A stretch of DNA of 64,000 bases from Hyalangium gracile (lineage in GTDB: Bacteria; Myxococcota; Myxococcia; Myxococcales; Myxococcaceae): positions 62,001 through 126,000 of the forward strand of contig NZ_JAHXBG010000031.1 of the NCBI RefSeq assembly GCF_020103725.1. Direction: 5' to 3'. The notes below the pieces were generated by a model. That model was given only the letters and a program-made list of their open reading frames with translations, was not told the DNA's origin and made no database searches. This document shows, in pieces, positions 45,740-54,092 of this stretch. Position numbers and translations under genes: made by a program. How positions within the stretch are numbered: the stretch's first letter is position 1; every line of letters begins with the position of its first letter.

Positions 45740-47716
45740 CTACGGCTGGAAGTAGAAGGAAGTCACCGAGCGCGAGGTGTCCGCCTGAAAGGTGGAGTAG
45801 GTCGCCGGGTGGGCTCGGAGGTGGAGCAACCCCCTCTCGGAAGTGGTGAAGCCAGCGCTCATGCTGCAGACGCGCAGGTTCGGGTCCGAGGTCAACTGGC
45901 ACGGAAGCGTGCGCCCAAGGTTGTATTGGATGAACTCGGAGAGCCTCGTCACGTTGTCGCCCTTGTAGAGGCGGACCGAGAGCGCACGGTCCGTGCCATC
46001 CCAGCTACTGGGCACGGTGAACACCATCATCGTCTGCGAGCTCTTCAAGTCCAGCGTCTGGGCCGTCTCCGGGGTGTACCACTTGGGAGTGTGGCTGTTC
46101 AGGAAAGGCGTGAAGGTGGTCGTCGTCCAGGCGGAGACCGCATTGGTGGCGGCGTCGCGGGTGCGAACCCGCCAGGTCCACGGCGCGCTCCCCAGCGGCA
46201 GTCGCACGGGGAAGGACTGAGAGAAGTAGGTGAAGCAAGTCCCAGGGCTGTCCGAGGAGGTGCAGCTGTTGCTCTCTTGCATCTGGAGGACGCCGCTGGA
46301 ATCGAGCACCTGGATTTCAAAAGTGAAGAAGCTGGCGGGGTAGTTGGGATTGGGGGGCGGCATCCAGCGGAAGCGAGGGTAGTAGTCCGCGGCGCGCTCC
46401 CCCTCCACGGGCGAGGTCTGGACCGGCATGGGAATGCCTCCCGGTGTGCACGTGGTGGTGCAGCGGAAGGTGTCGTCCGCGGGCGTGGCCGTGTCCTTGC
46501 CGGAGACCTGCTCCCATCTGCCACTGTCCTGGGTGGTGAGGTTGGTGTCCGGGTCCATGATGCGCGCGGTGTCCGCCAGGGGCGTCTTGGCCGAGTGCGA
46601 CTTGCGGCCGGTGCCGAAGCACGTGCCGGTGGAGTCTGCCGTGCACTCATTGGGGGCGGCGAAGGCGAACGACCAGAAGTACAGCTTGGGGGCGGCCACA
46701 TGCCGGCCCGCCACGTCTGTCCACTCCAGGAAGTCTGGGAAGTAGGTGGTGCGTCCGATGAGGGGGATCATCGCGTCGTTGGCGTCTCCGCCCAGATCGT
46801 TGACGCCCGACGTCTTCGTCCACTCGAACACCACGCCCTTGGACTTCAGAAAGGAGACGTGCTCGCGGATCGCCTCGGTCGTGTACCGGTTGTTGAAGTA
46901 GGGCTTGATGGGGAGCCGGCTCCAGTAGGGGTCCAGCAGCGCCACGCGCTTGGGCTTGCGGCTGGCGGCCAGCGACGTGTCGTCGTACGCCAGCCGCGTC
47001 ATGCCAAGGGCCATCTGGTTGCCCAGGGAGTGGCCCACGATCCGGATCTCCGGACCGGCATACTTCGAGAGCGCGGCCTTGTAGGCGGTGTAGAAGAGCT
47101 GACGGGCGGGCGCCGGAGCCTGGCTCGCGGTGTTGAACGTCCCATCACACTTGCGCCAGCGCAGGCGGTAGTCGTTGGCCGTCGTGGCGAAGTTGTTCGT
47201 CCAGATCTTGGCCTCCGGGCCGATGGGCGTCGGCAGCACATCGTCGTCATCCGCCAGCTGCGTCCAGTGGAAGATGCCCACGTTGTAGCCGGCATCCACC
47301 CAGGCATTGGCGACGTTGACGTTGCCCACGTCCCAGAAGAACTCCTCGCGGCCATTGGAGGTATTCGTCCCCGCCACGAGGTTGTCTTTGACCGTGCCCT
47401 TCTGCCAGCCGTGCACGTAGATGACCGTGGGCTTCGTCTTCGAGTAGTAGCCCGAGATATCTCGCCCGTCCGTATAGGCCTTCTTGGAGGTGTTGTTCTT
47501 GCCGTACCAGTACAGGCCATAGTCCAGGGAGTTGCAGTCGTAGGGCTTCGCGCTGCCGCCTTGGGCGACGACGGCCGACTGCAAGGTGGCGAGCTCGTCC
47601 TCACTCAGCACGGTGGGGGCCTGCTCGCCGAACTGCTCCTCGCTCCCCCACTCGGGTGGACCACACGCAATACTCAGAGCCACCGCGGGGACCAGCACAT
47701 ACAGGGCCGTTCTCAT
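45740..47716 (-). CDS. Secreted lipoprotein with alpha/beta-hydrolase (lipase-like) domain
   Basis: 658 aa from the ATG at 47716 (aggaga upstream). Lipobox SIAC near residue 18. A lipase-type alpha/beta-hydrolase core covers about 75-300: YVHGWQ (oxyanion strand), GIFHWTQ, and the nucleophile elbow GHSLGNQ, followed by VALLDPYW for the acid and a later His. The C-terminal half (about 330-650) has Cys-containing beta-rich segments, including a fibronectin-like PVEGERAADYYPRFRW stretch. It resembles extracellular lipases or esterases. The substrate is unknown. Divergent from the sphingomyelinase-like gene. Confidence 0.75.
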   Translation of the reverse strand: MRTALYVLVPAVALSIACGPPEWGSEEQFGEQAPTVLSEDELATLQSAVVAQGGSAKPYDCNSLDYGLYWYGKNNTSKKAYTDGRDISGYYSKTKPTVIYVHGWQKGTVKDNLVAGTNTSNGREEFFWDVGNVNVANAWVDAGYNVGIFHWTQLADDDDVLPTPIGPEAKIWTNNFATTANDYRLRWRKCDGTFNTASQAPAPARQLFYTAYKAALSKYAGPEIRIVGHSLGNQMALGMTRLAYDDTSLAASRKPKRVALLDPYWSRLPIKPYFNNRYTTEAIREHVSFLKSKGVVFEWTKTSGVNDLGGDANDAMIPLIGRTTYFPDFLEWTDVAGRHVAAPKLYFWSFAFAAPNECTADSTGTCFGTGRKSHSAKTPLADTARIMDPDTNLTTQDSGRWEQVSGKDTATPADDTFRCTTTCTPGGIPMPVQTSPVEGERAADYYPRFRWMPPPNPNYPASFFTFEIQVLDSSGVLQMQESNSCTSSDSPGTCFTYFSQSFPVRLPLGSAPWTWRVRTRDAATNAVSAWTTTTFTPFLNSHTPKWYTPETAQTLDLKSSQTMMVFTVPSSWDGTDRALSVRLYKGDNVTRLSEFIQYNLGRTLPCQLTSDPNLRVCSMSAGFTTSERGLLHLRAHPATYSTFQADTSRSVTSFYFQP

Positions 47717-48008
47717 CTTCTCTCCTGGGAAGCGAGGAAGTCCGTTCTCCAAGCAAGGCTGAAGCCATTACCAAGTGGCTGAATCCATTGATGTAGGCTG
47801 CACCCGTTCGTCAGCGGTGGAGCGCGCCCGCGCACTCCACGTGTCCCAGCGTCGGGACACCTCTGGCGGTCGCGGGATGCTTGCGTTCGCCGCTCCCGGG
47901 GGCCGCATCCAGAAGTCACACGCGCGCTTCACACCTTTTTGGGGGTGCGTCTGTCTGTGCGGAGGACGTCACGGTCCTTCGAACTTCCTTCCCAGAAGAG
48001 GCCCCCTC

Positions 48009-49559
48009 ATGAAGACGCACGCTCTGAAGCACCGCGGTGCCCCCCCGAAGTGGTCCGCCCGCATGATCGCCGGCGCGGCACTCCTGCTGCTCCCCGCGGC
48101 GACCTGGGCGGCGGAGGACGCGTGGGTCCCGGACCACGCCCACGCCACCTTCTTCCGCAACAACACCCTGCAGGACTTCACCGTCCAGGCCATGAGCCAG
48201 GTGAGCACGACCTCGGGGTGCTTCGTCGCCCCCGAGGACTACAAGTTCACCAACGGCACCCAGAACGTGCCTGTCGGCGCGGGCCGCGTCACGGAGGTGC
48301 TCAACATCGATGACACGGATCACTGCCTGGAGAGCGGCGATGTCTGGCGCTTCGTCCTCGCCATGAATGGATGCCCCACCACCCACGAGTTCCGGGTCCG
48401 CGGAGACGGCGCCCTCTCCGTGCGCGGCATCCCGTTCGTGACCTCGCCCCTCCTCACGTCGCTCGACTTCTGCGGAACCCTGGTGCCGACCCGGCTGTTC
48501 GCCCGGGGCTCCTACTACGAGTCCGGCGTCTACATCACGCTCGGCGTGGACCCGTACTCCGGCCTGGGGCCCACGCGCCAGCCCAGCGATCCCGACCAGC
48601 TCACGGTGACCAGCTACAACACGTACCTCGGCACCGCGTCCAAACCCGAGCGCTGCGAGCGCGCCGATGCCATGGCCCGGGTCCTCCCGCAGCTGGACAC
48701 CGATGTGCTCGTCCTCGAGGAGATGAACCTGCGCGAGGCCGACTGCTTCGACGGCGTGGAGCTCGCCGCGTACCTCTGGACCGGCGACATGACTTCCACC
48801 AATGACGACCACATCGAGAACGACAGCTACGCGCGCTCCACCAGCGGGAGCGGCACCAGCCCCAATGGAGACGACAAGTATGGGCCCGCCAACGGCGCCT
48901 TCCCCTACATCAGCCAGTTCGTGAGTGGCATCCCCGTCAACGGGTTCGAGTTCGAGACGGGCGGCGTCGTCATCCTGAGCAAGTACCCCGTGACCATGAT
49001 CGCCAACCGCACCTATGGCGACCGAAGCACCCCCGAGCAGAAGGGCTTCATCGTCGCCCGGATCCACAAGAGCGTGCTGGGGGCGGGCGCGCGGGACTAC
49101 TACATCGTCGCCACTCACACGGATTCCGACGCGGATTACCGGCAGCCGCAGATCTGGGAGCTGTCGACCCAGCTGTCCCAGCTGGTCGCGAACCAGAGGA
49201 TTCCGGCGGGCGCCCGGGTGATCCTCGCGGGAGACCTCAACACGACCGCCAAACAGGGTGAGCTCAGCCCGCTGGCCGTGGACGTCCAGTACTCCCCGGG
49301 CCCCGGCACCGAGAGCTACGGCCAGCAGACGCTGGCCAGTTACTACCCGTACAGCCGTGACTCGCGCGTGAACTTCTATCACAACACCGGCAGCACCGGG
49401 ACCATCGACTGGGTGCTGCCCATGAGCGTTCCCACCGGGGGCTACGACTTCGCCGACCCCCGCTCCTTCAGCTGGCACGTGTTCCCGATTCGCGAGACCC
49501 GCTTCAAGTTCGCCGAGCTGTCCGATCACTTCGCCGTGACGGGTCGGTTCACGTACTGA
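48009..49559 (+). CDS. Secreted sphingomyelinase C-like / endonuclease-exonuclease-phosphatase family enzyme
   Basis: 516 aa. Signal peptide ending at TWAAED. The N-terminal 190 residues are a separate beta-rich domain with paired Cys. The catalytic EEP domain follows: TVTSYNTYLG, VLVLEEMN (metal Glu), VATHTDSD (His), LAGDLNTT (Asp/Asn), IDWVLP, and the terminal SDHFAVTG (Asp-His pair). This set fits bacterial neutral sphingomyelinases (hemolysin-type phospholipase C) better than DNase I, but nuclease activity cannot be excluded. Metal-dependent and acting outside the cell. Together with the divergent lipase-like gene it suggests attack on membrane lipids. Confidence 0.82.
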   Translation: MKTHALKHRGAPPKWSARMIAGAALLLLPAATWAAEDAWVPDHAHATFFRNNTLQDFTVQAMSQVSTTSGCFVAPEDYKFTNGTQNVPVGAGRVTEVLNIDDTDHCLESGDVWRFVLAMNGCPTTHEFRVRGDGALSVRGIPFVTSPLLTSLDFCGTLVPTRLFARGSYYESGVYITLGVDPYSGLGPTRQPSDPDQLTVTSYNTYLGTASKPERCERADAMARVLPQLDTDVLVLEEMNLREADCFDGVELAAYLWTGDMTSTNDDHIENDSYARSTSGSGTSPNGDDKYGPANGAFPYISQFVSGIPVNGFEFETGGVVILSKYPVTMIANRTYGDRSTPEQKGFIVARIHKSVLGAGARDYYIVATHTDSDADYRQPQIWELSTQLSQLVANQRIPAGARVILAGDLNTTAKQGELSPLAVDVQYSPGPGTESYGQQTLASYYPYSRDSRVNFYHNTGSTGTIDWVLPMSVPTGGYDFADPRSFSWHVFPIRETRFKFAELSDHFAVTGRFTY

Positions 49560-49671
49560 AGCCGAAGCCCGGGAGGCTCCCCGCGAACAGCTTCCTGGGC
49601 TCCAGTTGCGCCGGGGCGGAGCCGTCATGGTGGAGGCTCCTCGACCTCGAGGTCCTTCATCCGCACCTCGA

Positions 49672-50616
49672 TCAGCGCGCGTTGCTTGCCCCCCGTCGGC
49701 GGGGGCCGGCACGCGCCGCTGGCGGCGGGGTCTTGATGAAATCCACGAAGGCGCGCAGCGGTGTCGGAAGGTAGCGACGACCGGGGTAGTAGAGGAAGGG
49801 CCCGGAGAAGCTCAGCCACCACGGCTGGAGCACGGGCACCAGCTCTCCTCGGTCCAGGAAGGGCCGCAGCCAGTCCTCGAACAAGTAGATGATCCCGCAG
49901 CCTGCCACCGCGGCATGCACGGCGAAGTCCGTGGCACCTCCGAAACCGGCGACGAGCGGTCCTTTCGGCTCGACGTGGACCGTCTCTCCGCTCCGCTCGA
50001 ACTCCCAGGCGTGCAGCGGGCCATTCGAGAAGCGCCACGCCAGGCAGTCGTGTTCGAGCAGCTCGCGGGGATGCGTCGGCTGGCCACGGCGAGCGAGGTA
50101 GGCGGGTGACGCGGCGGCGGCGTAGCGCTGGACGCGCGGGCCGATGGGCACCGCGACCATGTCCTTTTCGAGGGACTGGCCATAGCGGACGCCGGCGTCG
50201 AAGCCCTCCGCGACCACATCGATGCGACGCTCATCGGCGACGACTTCGACACGGATGTCGGGATACTTCGCGAGGAACGGAGGCACGATGCGCGGCAGCA
50301 CGAGCTTTGCGACCGCGGTCGGAACGTTGAGCTTCAGACGACCCGCGGGGCGATCGCGGAAGTCGTTGACCCCATCGAGCGCGGCGCGCACCTCGCCGAG
50401 CGCCGGGGAGATCCGCTCGAGCAGGCGCTTTCCCGCGTCGGTGGGGGTGACGCTGCGGGTGGTGCGATGGAGCAGCCGAACCCCGAGCCGCGCTTCGAGT
50501 CGGCGGATGGCGTCACCCAGGCGTGAGGCGCTCGTACCGGCCGCACGGGCGGCGCTGCGAAAGCCGCCCTCACGGGCGACCGTCAAGAACGCGGTGAGGT
50601 CGTTCAGGTCATCCAT
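49672..50616 (-). CDS. LysR-family transcriptional regulator
   Basis: 314 aa. Winged helix-turn-helix in the first 60 residues (FLTVAREGGFRSAARAAGTS, IRRLEARLGVRLLHRTTRSV), then a LysR substrate-binding domain to about residue 295. It belongs to the large subgroup divergently paired with oxidoreductases and probably controls the aldo-keto reductase next door. The signal is unknown. Confidence 0.95.
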   Translation of the reverse strand: MDDLNDLTAFLTVAREGGFRSAARAAGTSASRLGDAIRRLEARLGVRLLHRTTRSVTPTDAGKRLLERISPALGEVRAALDGVNDFRDRPAGRLKLNVPTAVAKLVLPRIVPPFLAKYPDIRVEVVADERRIDVVAEGFDAGVRYGQSLEKDMVAVPIGPRVQRYAAAASPAYLARRGQPTHPRELLEHDCLAWRFSNGPLHAWEFERSGETVHVEPKGPLVAGFGGATDFAVHAAVAGCGIIYLFEDWLRPFLDRGELVPVLQPWWLSFSGPFLYYPGRRYLPTPLRAFVDFIKTPPPAARAGPRRRGASNAR

Positions 50617-50620
50617 CGAT

Positions 50621-50638
50621 TGTGCAGATTAGCGCACA
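50621..50638. promoter_or_regulatory. LysR-type operator in the divergent promoter
   Basis: TGTGC (50621-50625) and GCACA (50634-50638) form an inverted repeat directly before the LysR gene start, matching the T-N11-A style of LysR boxes. The position suits autoregulation and control of the reductase. Confidence 0.5.
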
Positions 50639-50718
50639 GCCCGTGCGGACTGTGATGGCTTCTCGCGCAGCGGTGGCCTCGCATATTTCGGGGGGCAACC
50701 CGTTCGAAGGAGGACCTC

Positions 50719-51591
50719 ATGACCACCACCCCCCTCGCAGGCAGCTACCCTCTCGGTTCGTTCTCGGTTCGTCGCGTCGGCTACGGCGCCATGCAGCTCG
50801 CCGGTCCCGGCGTCTTCGGTCCGCCCAGGGATCGCAGGGCCGCAGTTGCCGTGCTGCGAGAGGCCATCGCTCGGGGAGTCGACCATGTCGACACCAGCGA
50901 CCTCTACGGACCTCACGTCACGAACCAGATCATCCGCGAGGCGCTGCATCCGTATCGCGACGGCCTGGTCATCGCTACGAAGGTCGGCATGGTGCGCGGT
51001 CCTGCGGGCTCGTGGGAGCCTGCGTTCTCCGCGGCCGACATCGAGGTTCAGGTTCACGACAACCTGCGCAACCTCGGTGTGGACGTGCTCGACGTCGTGA
51101 ACTTTCGTGCGAGCTTCAGCGCCACGGGCCCGGCCGAAGGCTCCATCGAAGCGCCCCTCAACGCGCTCGCGGAGCTTCAGCGTCGCGGCCTCGTGCGGCA
51201 CATCGGGCTCTCCAACGTCACGCCGACACAGGTCGCGGAGGGGCGGAAGCTCGTCGAGATCGTCTGCGTACAGAACCACTACAACCTGACGCATCGCCAC
51301 GACGACGCGCTGATCGACGAACTCGCCGCGAGCGGCATCGCCTACGTGCCGTTCTTTCCGCTCGGCGGGTTCACGGCGCTGCAGTCCAGCGCGCTCGACG
51401 CGGTGGCCGCGCGCCTGGGCGCGACGCCGAAGCAAGTTGCGCTCGCGTGGCTCTTGCGTCGCTCGCCGAACGTGCTGCTCATCCCCGGAACCTCGTCGCT
51501 CGCGCACCTCGAGGAGAACCTCGCGAGCGCCTCGCTGGTGCTGGGCGCTGAAGACGTGGCGACGCTGAACCGTGTCACCGCGCACACCTGA
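50719..51591 (+). CDS. Aldo/keto reductase
   Basis: 290 aa, cytosolic TIM barrel. The catalytic set is Asp58 (HVDTSDLYG), Tyr63 and Lys88 (IATKVG). The NADPH-binding end contains LLIPGTSSLAHLEENL, typical of the family. It reduces a carbonyl using NADPH; the substrate is unknown. aggagg lies just before the ATG. Divergent from its probable LysR regulator. Confidence 0.93.
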   Translation: MTTTPLAGSYPLGSFSVRRVGYGAMQLAGPGVFGPPRDRRAAVAVLREAIARGVDHVDTSDLYGPHVTNQIIREALHPYRDGLVIATKVGMVRGPAGSWEPAFSAADIEVQVHDNLRNLGVDVLDVVNFRASFSATGPAEGSIEAPLNALAELQRRGLVRHIGLSNVTPTQVAEGRKLVEIVCVQNHYNLTHRHDDALIDELAASGIAYVPFFPLGGFTALQSSALDAVAARLGATPKQVALAWLLRRSPNVLLIPGTSSLAHLEENLASASLVLGAEDVATLNRVTAHT

Positions 51592-51746
51592 CGGCCGTGC
51601 GTTCGCCGCGGGACGACGCGTGGCAGTCGAGAAGTCCTGCCCATGCACATCAGGCGCTCAGCCAGATGAGTGAGCAGCGTCCCGTCCTCGTCCACCCAGG
51701 GCTGCCGACAGGCGGGGAGAGGCTACCTTTTGTCGAGGTGAGGACC

Positions 51747-52652
51747 ATGGAAGGTGTGGCCAGCGGCCTGACAGGCAAGGAAGCCCTCGGCTCGGACAGA
51801 GGCACAAGCGAAACACGCAAGGAGCGGCCTGACGGAGCTGGGCGGTGGAAGGGCATCCTTGGCAGGTTGAGACGGGAGTGGAAGCGCAACAAGCTGAGTG
51901 ACGCGGCGGCCGCTCTCACGTTCTACGGCGTCCTCGCCTTCTTTCCCTTCCTGCTCATCATCGTCGCCCTGGCGGGCCTGGTCATCCAACCCGCGCAGGT
52001 GCAAGCGCTCGTCGGTGAGCTGGGGCGCGCGGCCCCCCAGGCATTCAGCCAGCTCCCCTCCGAGCAGCTCGCGGAGCTCACCTCCGGGCCCCGCAGGGGG
52101 CTGCTCACGTTCAGCGCATTGGCCGCGGTGTGGTCGGCGACCGCTGGCGTGGTGAATCTCATGAAGGCCCTCAACACCGCCTACGGTGTGACGGAGGGCC
52201 GTCCGCGCTGGAAGGTCTACGGGTTGGCGCTCGGGATGGTGCTGATGGGAGTCGTCCTGGCGCTGCTCGCGGGGCTCGTCGCGGTGGCCGCGCCAGCGCT
52301 TGCGACCCGGCTCGGACACCCCTGGACGATGCTCGCTGGCTGGCTGAGGTTGCCCCTCGCGGCGCTGCTGATGATGATCCTCTGGGGAACTCTCTACTCC
52401 GTACTCCCGGATACTCGGCGGAGGGCCAGGTTCATCATTCCCGGCTCCGTGGTGGGAGTGCTCGTCTGGCTGGCCGCTTCGCTGGGCTTCTCCGCCTATG
52501 TCTCGCACGTCAGCACGTTCGGCATCACCTATGGAGCCTTGGGAGGCATCGTCGTCCTGCTGCTGTGGATGTGGATCTCCTCGCTCGCGCTGATGCTGGG
52601 CGCCGAACTCAACGCCGTCCTCGCTAGCCAGCGCTCGGAAGACAAGAGCTGA
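51747..52652 (+). CDS. YihY/BrkB-family inner-membrane protein
   Basis: 301 aa. A basic N-terminal stretch is followed by about six hydrophobic segments. The family signature is clear: DAAAALTFYGVLAFFPFL, LMKALNTAYG, RRRARFIIPGSVVGVLVWLAASLGFSAYV, FGITYGALGGIVVLLLWMWI and LGAELNAVL. The function of the family is not settled (formerly mis-called RNase BN). The start at 51747 has gaggtgagga upstream. Confidence 0.93.
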   Translation: MEGVASGLTGKEALGSDRGTSETRKERPDGAGRWKGILGRLRREWKRNKLSDAAAALTFYGVLAFFPFLLIIVALAGLVIQPAQVQALVGELGRAAPQAFSQLPSEQLAELTSGPRRGLLTFSALAAVWSATAGVVNLMKALNTAYGVTEGRPRWKVYGLALGMVLMGVVLALLAGLVAVAAPALATRLGHPWTMLAGWLRLPLAALLMMILWGTLYSVLPDTRRRARFIIPGSVVGVLVWLAASLGFSAYVSHVSTFGITYGALGGIVVLLLWMWISSLALMLGAELNAVLASQRSEDKS

Positions 52653-52742
52653 GCCCACCTCGGTTCGGGGCAGGCGCCGCACCTGCTGACCCTGGTGGCC
52701 CGAGGCTCGAGCTACTTCATACGGCTCGCCAATCGGAAGGGT

Positions 52743-53132
52743 CTAGGACGAGCTCGGAGGGCTGCCGCCGCCTTCGTTGTCCCAGCCGTCCTCCCTCTGG
52801 CCCGAGCTCTGCCATGCGGCCGCAGCGTCCTCATGGGGCGGCAGAGGCGAGCTGCTCCAACTGCCGAAGTCTAGAAGCCGAAGGGTGCGCTCCTCGTCGC
52901 TCAAGTCGTAGGTCATCCACTGGCCGCCTACGAACACGCGATGCTTTCCCGGTGAGATGTCGGTGACCTCCAGCCAGTGCGGGAGCACAGGAGGGGAATG
53001 AAATGCGTCCTGGGCCGCCTTGGACAACGTATCCAGCCGAGACTCGAGTGAAAGGCGCTCCTCGGGAGAAAGCTGGCGGTAGGCCTTCGCAAGCTCCGGC
53101 GGGATGATGACGTGATAGGAAGAAGACATCAT
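52743..53132 (-). CDS. Small protein, possibly RelE/ParE-like
   Basis: 129 aa. The first 95 residues have the layout of a RelE/ParE toxin fold: HVIIPPELAKAYRQL, a helix, WLEVTDISPGKHRVFVGGQWMTYDL and RLLDFG. A Ser/Pro/Asp-rich tail follows. No antitoxin gene lies next to it and the key basic catalytic residues are not obvious, so toxin activity is doubtful. It may be a domesticated or orphan member. Confidence 0.45.
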   Translation of the reverse strand: MMSSSYHVIIPPELAKAYRQLSPEERLSLESRLDTLSKAAQDAFHSPPVLPHWLEVTDISPGKHRVFVGGQWMTYDLSDEERTLRLLDFGSWSSSPLPPHEDAAAAWQSSGQREDGWDNEGGGSPPSSS

Positions 53133-53249
53133 GGTGTACCTTGGCTTCCCCCATGCTCGACGCGTGGAAGGTCACCGCTGAAGGGGAACCTTTTAAAGAT
53201 AGTCACGGCCGGGCGAGACCCCAGTGCCCTATGGAGGAGGCAAGCGGGC

Positions 53250-53451
53250 GCTTGGATGATGTCACTGGCGCGCCCGCCAGAGGCGGCACATGCACCGTGG
53301 AGCCCCGCGCGGCCAGGCTGACCTGCTGGGCCAATGGGTACGTGTCGGTCACGTAGTAGCCATAGGGGCCGAATTTGTCCGTCCCGTTGCAGATGTCGAG
53401 GTCTCCCGCGACTGTGAATTGTTGGAAATGCTGGCCTCTTCGGAGCTGCAC
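53250..53451 (-). pseudogene. YHYH-domain protein fragment
   Basis: An open stretch includes GDLDICNGTDKFGPYGYYVT followed by DTYP, which recalls the C-terminus of YHYH-domain secreted proteins (LDxCNG...TDxYP). No start or upstream domain is seen, and the neighbouring sequence is not coding-like. Probably a relic. The rest of the interval 53133-53472 holds nothing recognisable. Confidence 0.35.
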
Positions 53452-53472
53452 AGAAGCGAGCGCTCTCCGGAT

Positions 53473-54075
53473 TCAGTAGTACACGCCGTCCAGTTTCTCG
53501 ATGACGGCCCGGATGGCTTCCGGGGTGGTGTCATACCGCTTCGCGAGTTCCGGAGCTGAGTAAGTCACGGCCACCATCGGAACCGGGCTCTCCGCGAAGC
53601 CCTGCACCACGACAGGCCCGATCCTCGAGGGCCAGGACAGGGCGCTCAGCTCGCGCCCCCTGCTCACGGGGTCGAAGATGGTAAAGCAAGGCCACCGCGG
53701 GAGACGTAAGCTGTTGACATCGCACGCGAGGAAGCGACATCCGTGCAATCGCGCCTCGGAGAAATCACAATCCACAATGCTTCCCTTGCCAGGAGCATAT
53801 GGCAATTCCCCAAAATCATTCCCGATCAAGTGGCCCTTGAAACGGCAGCCCTGCAAGTGGGCTGTCTCCCAGCGGAAGTCTCTGAGTGGTTTCTTGAAGA
53901 TGAACGTGCAGTCGATGAATCGCGCTTGGGGAATGACCAGGTCGCGCGAGGCCATCCCCAGCACGAGCGTGCAGTCACTGAGCGTCAAGTCGGGCCCTAG
54001 AAACAGAATGACCTTGGAGCCGAATTCAAGCTCCTCCTGAACGAGCGTCATGTGTTCGAGGTTGACTTGAGTCAA
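53473..54075 (-). CDS. Pentapeptide-like repeat protein, putative Sit immunity protein
   Basis: 200 aa. A TTG start has gggagga 7 bases upstream; the ATG at 54051 is an alternative. The middle (25-115) alternates Leu/Phe/Cys and polar residues in the way of right-handed beta-helix pentapeptide proteins (LSDCTLVLG, FIDCTFIF, LQGCRFKG, IVDCDFSEARLHGCRF). The C-terminal 50 residues end in a helical YDTTPEAIRAVIEKLDGVYY. It lies 17 bases after the toxin gene on the same strand, and local base composition is lower in GC than the surroundings. By position it is the immunity partner; no sequence family known to me supports that. Confidence 0.6.
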   Translation of the reverse strand: MTQVNLEHMTLVQEELEFGSKVILFLGPDLTLSDCTLVLGMASRDLVIPQARFIDCTFIFKKPLRDFRWETAHLQGCRFKGHLIGNDFGELPYAPGKGSIVDCDFSEARLHGCRFLACDVNSLRLPRWPCFTIFDPVSRGRELSALSWPSRIGPVVVQGFAESPVPMVAVTYSAPELAKRYDTTPEAIRAVIEKLDGVYY

Positions 54076-54092
54076 TTTGCCGTCCTCCCACT

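Noticed and set aside
45647..47782. 711-codon plus-strand frame over the lipase-like gene
   Set aside because: Antisense composition only. The minus-strand gene has a signal peptide and a GHSLGN motif.
53528..53540. A GTGTCATACC sequence resembling half of the three-copy palindrome
   Set aside because: Only one half-site, inside a coding gene, with no second arm.
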